Assembly (NCBI GenBank): GCA_938009335.1
Contig: CALLHT010000036.1
Span: forward strand, 1-11,509
Length of the DNA: 11,509 nucleotides
Source: an uncultured Rhizobiaceae group bacterium
Lineage (GTDB): Bacteria; Pseudomonadota; Alphaproteobacteria; Rhizobiales; Rhizobiaceae
Direction: 5' to 3'
Positions 6,623 through 11,509 of the stretch are shown here, in pieces; position 1 is the stretch's first letter; the number at the start of each line of letters is the position of its first letter. Position numbers and translations under genes: made by a program. The notes below the pieces were generated by a model, which saw nothing but the letters and a program-made list of their open reading frames with translations, did no database searches and had not been told where the DNA came from.

Positions 6623-7212
6623 CTATTTTCAATCTCTACAAACAATCGGCCTATTGTGCCCACTGGTTGGTAGAAGCGGCTTAATTTAGCGGCTTCCAAA
6701 TCTCTAAAGAAGTGCGATGCCCAAGGTTCTATGTGGGAGAGGAAGAATTGCCTCTGGGTATCGAGATCAGCGGTAGAACCATAATGTCCGAGAATTAGGT
6801 TCGACATCATTTCAAAAAGTCTTCCGATATGGTCTTCGGGCTCTTTGACTGTTTCGTCGCGCTCTATGCCAAGTTCTCGCATAGTATTGCGGAGTTTCGC
6901 GAGCGGCTTTTCGTTCAGGAAACCGGTCAGGTAATATGAACCATAGGGTAAAAGTTCACCGCGCCCCATTCCGATAAATAGGCCGTTAAACTCTTCTTTC
7001 ACGTCCTGAAGGACTGAATTTGATGCCAGCTTTGCCAATGTATCAAAGGCGCCGCCAATCTCTGTAGCATCGCCTTCGAGCTTTGAAACGATATCCAGCG
7101 TTTCCTGATTTGGAGCAAAAAAGAGAACCCTGCCGAGCAAAGCGTATAGATCTGCTCGCATTTTATCTTCCGGGTGTATGGCTGCTGTATGTGCATGTGT
7201 TTGCACGAGCAT
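6604..7212 (-). CDS. TorD/DmsD-family chaperone for the formate dehydrogenase
   Basis: This is a cytoplasmic all-helical chaperone that binds the signal of a molybdoenzyme and holds it until the cofactor is inserted. The protein has 202 residues, the usual size for the family. Family signs are the LYALLGRVLF helix (22-31), EEFNGLFIG (73-81), the LPYGSYYLTG stretch (88-97) and the EPEDHIG motif (124-130). It lies directly upstream of the Tat mini-protein and catalytic subunit genes, so that enzyme is its likely client. The start is uncertain. ATG at 7212 has AAGGAGGAGG ending right at the codon, which is close spacing. GTG at 7206 would have GGAGG 6 nt away, and ATG at 7230 has only a weak site. 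The coding region ends inside a terminator hairpin. Confidence 0.88.
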   Translation of the reverse strand: MLVQTHAHTAAIHPEDKMRADLYALLGRVLFFAPNQETLDIVSKLEGDATEIGGAFDTLAKLASNSVLQDVKEEFNGLFIGMGRGELLPYGSYYLTGFLNEKPLAKLRNTMRELGIERDETVKEPEDHIGRLFEMMSNLILGHYGSTADLDTQRQFFLSHIEPWASHFFRDLEAAKLSRFYQPVGTIGRLFVEIENSAFSME

Positions 7213-7329
7213 CCTCCTCCTTGTTGCCATCATCCTGACGTAAAATTTTCTGTTTGGCAAGCGGTTGAGAAAAACGTGAAGAGCAACCTAGGCGAGTCAC
7301 GATGGAGGGGGCGTCATCTTGGACCTCAT

Positions 7330-7350
7330 CATTGCCTGTTGGAGGCAATG
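7330..7350. repeat. Perfect 8-bp inverted repeat in the divergent intergenic region
   Basis: CATTGCCT and AGGCAATG pair perfectly around a 5-nt spacer. The repeat lies between the divergent chaperone gene and the DUF3144-like gene, about 67 nt before the latter's start. It suits either a regulator binding site serving one or both genes, or a leader hairpin. No T run follows it on either strand, so it is not a terminator. The rest of this 205-nt gap shows no convincing promoter hexamers by eye. Confidence 0.45.
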
Positions 7351-7417
7351 CTCAATATCTGCTAAGCTTATGAAAACTTGCGAGTTTGTCTTTGAGAAAC
7401 CGCAGAAAGGAAGAATG

Positions 7418-7714
7418 ATGGTTGGTTCAGATACACCTAACAGGAAAGAACGCCGCGCACGCGAGGCAAGTGGTGAAATGACAGATCGTAAGTTCATGGA
7501 AATTGCGGATGCATTTATTGATCTTGCCAATCAGAAAAATCAGACGATTCCCGCAACCGATTTACACATGATCATGCTATACGCCGCCGCGCGATATAAT
7601 GCGCATGTTGGTAAGAATGTGGTGAATGTGGATCAGCATGAGCCGTTTGTGACCGAAATGATGAAATCCTATCAGGAAATGTTGCGAAACCATCTCGCGG
7701 ATCCAAGTGTCTAA
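7418..7714 (+). CDS. DUF3144-like short protein of unknown function
   Basis: This is a 98-residue soluble protein with no signal peptide or membrane helix. The first ~20 residues are charged and basic (NRKERRAREA). The rest reads FMEIADAFIDLAN, then a LYAAARYNAHV helix, then a SYQEMLRNHL ending. This order resembles the DUF3144 family (ADAFIELAN...LYAAARFNAF...YRKMLEENL) from memory. No biochemical role is known to me. AGGA lies 6 nt before the ATG at 7418; an adjacent ATG at 7415 is equally in frame, and family members often start near the MTDRKF methionine at 7478. It is the only plus-strand gene in the window. It diverges from the chaperone gene and converges on the dioxygenase gene, so it is probably transcribed alone. 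Confidence 0.75.
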   Translation: MVGSDTPNRKERRAREASGEMTDRKFMEIADAFIDLANQKNQTIPATDLHMIMLYAAARYNAHVGKNVVNVDQHEPFVTEMMKSYQEMLRNHLADPSV

Positions 7715-7752
7715 ACACCTAATCTACAGGGTAGAAATTGAGCATATGAAGG

Positions 7753-7767
7753 GTGGGTGAAACCCGC
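7753..7767. other. Small hairpin in the convergent gap
   Basis: GTGGGT and ACCCGC can pair (one wobble) around a GAA loop in the 60-nt gap between the converging DUF3144-like and dioxygenase genes. It is the only obvious stem there and could help end transcription from either side. No T run follows on either strand, so a true intrinsic terminator call is weak. Confidence 0.25.
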
Positions 7768-7774
7768 ACTCACA

Positions 7775-8644
7775 TTAAACGACTTTCACACTTTGCAATC
7801 CGTCTGCGTCTGTGACCGAACAACAAATACTCTTCAAAGAACGGGGTTCATTGTACGGCCAAGGTTGACCTCGGTGCAACATGGATCGTTCATCCCATAT
7901 AAGAACATCACCCACATTCCAGCTATGAGAATATACGTATTCAGGCTGAGTACAGAATTCGATCGCTTCATCTATCAGCTTTTGTCCTTGTGCAAGGCCC
8001 ATGCCTTCTATCGCAAAGGAATGAGAGGCAATGTAAAGCGCTTCTGCTCCATTTGTTGGGTTTGTCCAAACCGCTTTCCATGGTCGATCGGGCCATTGCC
8101 GCATCTCAGGCAAAGCTCCCAGTTCTTTGGAAATTCTATCTCTTGAATGCGACAAGCGATGCCAGATGATTGCATCGCGCAAGGGTGCTTTTAATGCGTC
8201 GGGCATATCTGCCCAAGCGGCTCTTGTACTAGCAAGCTCGGTTTCTCCGCCGCTGCTAGGCACCACTTTGGCTGTAAGAATGTTGAGCAATGCAGGAAGT
8301 GGTAAGAACGTGCTGTCCGTATGCCAGAGCATGTTGGCTTGCAGGTTTAGTGTGTGAAGTGCTTCAGCGTCGGTTACACCGGTTTTTGTTTCATTCGAAA
8401 CGGATGACACTTTAAACGCCTCATTCAATCCCGCCATCGCCTCACGGTTTTCCAAAGGAGCAAAGAGTTTTGCCAGTTCTGTGTGATGATGATCATCGAG
8501 CGACTGAGCAGGGAAAAGAAGAGCAGAATGATCTTCAAAGAGTTTCCGTATTTCAGGATAGAGATATTCTTCCGTTACATCTCTCAAGTCCACATCGTGG
8601 ATTACTTTTCCAAAACGCGGGTGCAGGGGAGATGTTGAAAACAT
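7775..8644 (-). CDS. TfdA/TauD-family Fe(II)/2-oxoglutarate-dependent dioxygenase
   Basis: This enzyme class hydroxylates a substrate while splitting 2-oxoglutarate to succinate and CO2; unstable products often lead to C-O, C-S or C-N cleavage. The protein has 289 residues. The iron ligands are H108 and D110 (LWHTDS) and H257 (MLHRG); R268 (EPRSL) is placed to hold 2-oxoglutarate. Overall wording is close to TfdA, the 2,4-D dioxygenase, as I recall it: SPLHPRF at the N-terminus, VPSSGGETE, and the SWNVGDVLIWD block, with the same 149-residue H-to-H spacing. That places it in the TfdA-like clade but does not prove a herbicide substrate. The start is 3 nt after the ATPase stop codon with only a weak binding site, so translation is likely coupled. 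It is the last gene of the transport operon, suggesting that it acts on the imported compound. Confidence 0.9.
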   Translation of the reverse strand: MFSTSPLHPRFGKVIHDVDLRDVTEEYLYPEIRKLFEDHSALLFPAQSLDDHHHTELAKLFAPLENREAMAGLNEAFKVSSVSNETKTGVTDAEALHTLNLQANMLWHTDSTFLPLPALLNILTAKVVPSSGGETELASTRAAWADMPDALKAPLRDAIIWHRLSHSRDRISKELGALPEMRQWPDRPWKAVWTNPTNGAEALYIASHSFAIEGMGLAQGQKLIDEAIEFCTQPEYVYSHSWNVGDVLIWDERSMLHRGQPWPYNEPRSLKSICCSVTDADGLQSVKVV

Positions 8645-8647
8645 GAT

Positions 8648-10288
8648 CTAATCCACGCCGCGGTTTGCCGCAATACTATCCAGCCAGCTTGGGTCCATTT
8701 CTGGAACTGACTCCAATAGCAGTTGTGTGTAGTCCTTGAATGGCGGTTCCAACACGTTGCTTTTAAGACCCTGTTCCACGACACCGCCTTGGAACATCAC
8801 AACGATCTCATCAGAAATGGCTTTCACCACTGCAATGTCGTGCGTGATGAATATATAGGTGATGTTCAGTTCTTTCTGGAGGCGCAGAAGCAGTTTCAGA
8901 ATTCCTTCCTGAACGATCTGGTCGAGCGCAGAAGTCACTTCGTCACAAATGATCAGTTCGGGGTTGGCTGCAAGTGCACGCGCAATACAAATACGTTGTT
9001 TTTGTCCGCCGGAAAGTTCGCTCGGTAGGCGGTCCGCAAAGCTTGCATCCAGCTCAATCATCTCGAGCAGTTCGTTGACTCGAGCGACTTTCTCGCTACC
9101 ACTCATGTTGTGGTAGAACTCTAATGGCCGTCCGATGATCTCCCCAACTGTTTGCTTCGGGTTCATCGCTGTATCTGCCATTTGATAGATCATTTGAATG
9201 CGCCGCAATTCGTCCGGTGATCGTTCTTTCAGCGCTGCAGTCAGAGGCGTTCCATTAAACTCAATGCTGCCTGAAATTGGTGGGAGCAGTCCCGTAATAA
9301 CGCGTGCGGTGGTGGATTTTCCAGAACCGGATTCGCCGACAATGGAAACAGTTCTGCCTCGCGGGACCTTGATAGACACATCTTGCAAGACTTTCACCCC
9401 CGCGCCATACGCGGCGTCCACCCCTTTGACTTCAAGAATGATGTCGTCACTGGGTGCTTCCGGTTTTTCGAGTGCGCGCACCGACCAAAGGGATTTGGTA
9501 TAATCTTGCGTGGGGTTGGATAGCATTTCCTGTGTAACGGCTTCCTCAACTTCTTCGCCGTAACGCAAAACCTTGATCCGATCAGCCATTTGAGCAACCA
9601 CAGCGAGATCATGGGTGATGTAGATTGCAGCGGTGTTAAATTTCTCAACGATTGATCGCATAGAAAGCAGAACGTCCACTTGGGTTGTCACATCAAGCGC
9701 CGTTGTCGGCTCATCAAAGATGATGAGGTCCGGACGAGGGGACATCGCCATTGCAGTCATCACCCTTTGCAATTGCCCGCCTGAAACCTGATGCGGATAG
9801 CGGTCCCCAATCGTATCGGGGTTCGGCAAAGTGAGAGATTGGTAGAGTTCTATCGCATCTTTTCGCGCGGCTGTATCGTCTGATACGCCATGATCAACCG
9901 TTGCCTCTACGGTTTGATCGATCAAGCGATGTGCCGGATTGAAGGATGCAGCCGCGGATTGGGCAACATAAGCGATCCGTGAGCCCCACAGCGCGCGTTT
10001 TTCTGCCTCAGTAGCGGTCATCAGATCGATGCCATCAAACATGATCGAACCGGACAGAATTTTGCATCCAGGTTGTGCATAGCCCATGGACGCTTTGCCA
10101 AGTGTGGATTTGCCTGCACCTGACTCACCGATAAGACCCAAGACTTCGCCCCGCTTTAGAGTAAGATCGACGCCTTTGATAATCTTGTGCCAACGCTCGT
10201 CACTGAAGCCATCAATGCGGACATCTTTCATTTCAAGAAGAATATCGCCCTTTTCTCCGCGGGCTTCGGGCTTGTTCTTTTTACTCAT
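8648..10288 (-). CDS. Fused double ATPase of a peptide/opine-type ABC transporter (DppD-DppF type)
   Basis: This cytoplasmic ATPase of 546 residues powers the two permeases encoded upstream and contains two complete nucleotide-binding domains. Domain 1 has Walker A GESGAGKST (54-62), Q110, signature VSGGQLQRV (168-176), Walker B LIIFDEPT (188-195) and H226. Domain 2 has Walker A GESGSGKST (318-326), Q369, signature LSGGQKQRI (425-433), Walker B LIICDE (445-450) and H483. All catalytic residues look intact. Domain 2 has DEVTSALD, usual in DppF-like halves. A single fused chain replaces the separate DppD and DppF of E. coli. I chose ATG at 10288, which overlaps the end of the permease gene by 8 nt and has a GTGGA-like site 7 nt upstream; an in-frame GTG at 10300 is the alternative. 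The substrate is not readable from the ATPase. Confidence 0.93.
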   Translation of the reverse strand: MSKKNKPEARGEKGDILLEMKDVRIDGFSDERWHKIIKGVDLTLKRGEVLGLIGESGAGKSTLGKASMGYAQPGCKILSGSIMFDGIDLMTATEAEKRALWGSRIAYVAQSAAASFNPAHRLIDQTVEATVDHGVSDDTAARKDAIELYQSLTLPNPDTIGDRYPHQVSGGQLQRVMTAMAMSPRPDLIIFDEPTTALDVTTQVDVLLSMRSIVEKFNTAAIYITHDLAVVAQMADRIKVLRYGEEVEEAVTQEMLSNPTQDYTKSLWSVRALEKPEAPSDDIILEVKGVDAAYGAGVKVLQDVSIKVPRGRTVSIVGESGSGKSTTARVITGLLPPISGSIEFNGTPLTAALKERSPDELRRIQMIYQMADTAMNPKQTVGEIIGRPLEFYHNMSGSEKVARVNELLEMIELDASFADRLPSELSGGQKQRICIARALAANPELIICDEVTSALDQIVQEGILKLLLRLQKELNITYIFITHDIAVVKAISDEIVVMFQGGVVEQGLKSNVLEPPFKDYTQLLLESVPEMDPSWLDSIAANRGVD

Positions 10289-11213
10289 CGCGAAGTCCAC
10301 TTGTCTTATGCAGGAACCAGTCCACCACGAAGTTTACGGCCACCGTCAGTAATGCAACGGCACCTGCCGGAAGCAGAGAGGGTAGGGCAAGCGTCCAGTC
10401 GAACTTCACAAACTGGATGAAACGCGAACCGTCACGCACCATGGAGCCCCAATCTGCGGTTGGTGGTTGAATGCCTAGACCAAGGAAGGAAAGCGCTGCG
10501 ATGGTCAAAAATACAAATGAGAAACGCAGGCCGAATTCAGCAACCAGTGGCGGCATGATGTTCGGCAGAATTTCACGGCGCATCACCCAGCCTAGTCCTT
10601 CGCCGCGCAAACGGGCAGCCTCCACATAATCCATGACCACAACATTTGCCGCGACAGATCTTGTCAGGCGGAAAACGCGGGTTGAATCGAGAATAGCGAT
10701 GATCATTATGAGTGAAGGAATAGATGAGCCAAAAATACTCAAAAGCATAAGAGCGAAAATAAGGCTTGGAATAGACATCAAAACATCAACGCCGCGGCTC
10801 AGGAATTGATCAAGCCATGAGCGATTGATTGCAGCCACCAAGCCTAGCGAACCTCCGATAAAGAAAGACAGCAAGGTGGTAACTAGTGCAATGCCAATGG
10901 TGTTTTGTGCGCCGTAGATCAGTCGGGACAATACATCGCGGCCAATTTGATCTGTGCCAAAGAAATGCTCCGGCTCACCGCCTAGAGATGACCACGGCAA
11001 ATCAGCTTTTGAAAAAACTTGTGCCTCTCCATAGGGGGAAAGGAATTGGGCGAAAATTGCGACAAATGCATAAACTGCAATGACGATGATGCCAAACCAG
11101 GCCGATAGAGGTGCCTTGCGTAATTCGATCTTGGCACGTTCCCATCGGCTGCGTTTGACAAGGACCTGACTGACTTCGCCAGCAGCGGAGTATGTGTTTT
11201 CTTGTTCGCTCAT
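10281..11213 (-). CDS. Peptide/opine-type ABC transporter permease (DppC type)
   Basis: This inner-membrane permease has 310 residues, normal for DppC-like proteins. It has a cytoplasmic N-terminus and six hydrophobic spans near 38-58, 104-128, 142-161, 165-176, 230-247 and 278-299. The HFFGTDQIGRDVLSRLIYG segment (83-101) is the family hallmark. The ATPase-coupling EAA loop is at about 199-218 (EAARLRGEGLGW...LPN). The start codon overlaps the stop of the upstream permease as ATGA, and there is no good ribosome binding site, so its translation probably depends on the preceding gene. It pairs with the DppB-type permease upstream and the fused ATPase downstream. Confidence 0.95.
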   Translation of the reverse strand: MSEQENTYSAAGEVSQVLVKRSRWERAKIELRKAPLSAWFGIIVIAVYAFVAIFAQFLSPYGEAQVFSKADLPWSSLGGEPEHFFGTDQIGRDVLSRLIYGAQNTIGIALVTTLLSFFIGGSLGLVAAINRSWLDQFLSRGVDVLMSIPSLIFALMLLSIFGSSIPSLIMIIAILDSTRVFRLTRSVAANVVVMDYVEAARLRGEGLGWVMRREILPNIMPPLVAEFGLRFSFVFLTIAALSFLGLGIQPPTADWGSMVRDGSRFIQFVKFDWTLALPSLLPAGAVALLTVAVNFVVDWFLHKTSGLRDE

Positions 11214-11509
11214 CTTGGGTGCAAAAGCCTTGGATTTGTAACAATGCCTATAATGTCAGCTAGAAGATTGAGTAGAATGTAAGTTGCTGCAAAGATAAGA
11301 GCACAAGCCTGCGCGACCGGGATATCGCGTGAACTCACCGAATCCACCATAAGCTGACCAATGCCCGGATACACAAACACCACTTCAACAACCACAACGC
11401 CGACAACCAGATAAGCCAGATTAAAAGCGATGACGGTTGCAATCGGGGCCCATGCGTTTGGCAGAGCATGGCGAAGGATAACTTTGGTTTTGGATGCGCC
11501 TTTGAGTTG
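11210..11509 (-). CDS. Peptide/opine-type ABC transporter permease (DppB type), C-terminal part only
   Basis: The last 99 residues of a permease are inside the window; the frame is open to the right edge, where the rest of the gene continues. The visible part begins in the EAA coupling loop (KGASKTKVILRHALPNAWAP). It then has a span (IATVIAFNLAYLVVGVVVVE), the VFVYPGIGQLMVDSV motif typical of DppB C-termini, one more span, and the ending IGIVTNPRLLHPR. The stop codon overlaps the next permease's ATG by 4 nt (ATGA). The operon therefore begins to the right of the window, where the rest of this gene and probably the solute-binding protein lie. Confidence 0.92.
   Translation of the reverse strand, partial: QLKGASKTKVILRHALPNAWAPIATVIAFNLAYLVVGVVVVEVVFVYPGIGQLMVDSVSSRDIPVAQACALIFAATYILLNLLADIIGIVTNPRLLHPR

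Noticed and set aside
7213..7270. Possible promoter for the chaperone gene (TTGCCA with a weak downstream hexamer)
   Set aside because: The -35-like hexamer is good, but at 17-nt spacing the -10-like hexamer matches only half the consensus.
7319..7417. Longer N-terminus for the DUF3144-like gene from upstream starts (7319 or the ATG at 7370)
   Set aside because: The upstream residues do not look like the family, cover the inverted repeat, and lack a ribosome binding site, while AGGA precedes the chosen ATG at good distance.

Overview
The window is a stretch of bacterial chromosome of roughly balanced GC content (judged by eye). Eleven of its twelve genes lie on the minus strand. The likely source is a Gram-negative proteobacterium, most probably an alphaproteobacterium. 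The evidence is a Tat-exported molybdenum formate dehydrogenase with a TorD-type chaperone, a periplasmic class I cytochrome c, and a peptide-type ABC transporter translated with a TfdA-like dioxygenase. No marker gene is present, so the taxonomy is an inference.

Region 1 (about 1-7212, minus strand, read right to left) is a respiratory formate dehydrogenase locus. In transcription order it holds a TorD-family chaperone, a 65-residue Tat-signal mini-protein of the kind found in such loci, the catalytic molybdopterin subunit (cysteine form, Tat signal), the four-cluster [4Fe-4S] subunit, and the cytochrome b membrane subunit with a long N-terminal extension. Next come an exported seven-bladed WD40 propeller fused to a C-terminal cytochrome c domain, and a small membrane or exported protein cut by the window edge. 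Together they should oxidise formate in the periplasm and pass electrons through Fe-S clusters and two b hemes to quinone. The cytochrome c fusion hints at a second electron outlet or a sensing role. Two intrinsic terminators lie inside this gene row: one spans the stop codon of the chaperone gene, the other lies between the Fe-S and cytochrome b genes. The row may therefore be expressed in steps.

Region 2 (7213-7774) holds a divergent intergenic stretch with a perfect 8-bp inverted repeat, then one plus-strand gene for a short DUF3144-like protein, then a 60-bp convergent gap.

Region 3 (7775-11509, minus strand) is a tightly packed transport operon: the end of a DppB-type permease, a DppC-type permease, a fused double ATPase (DppD-DppF type), and a TfdA/TauD-family Fe(II)/2-oxoglutarate dioxygenase. 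The genes overlap or are 3 nt apart, so uptake of an organic compound and its first oxidative step are probably made together. The substrate cannot be read from the sequence. The solute-binding protein would lie beyond the right edge, if it is encoded here.

The most unusual items are the WD40-cytochrome c fusion in the formate dehydrogenase row, the two internal terminators, and the transporter/dioxygenase pairing. No tRNA, rRNA, CRISPR array, insertion sequence or phage feature was seen.
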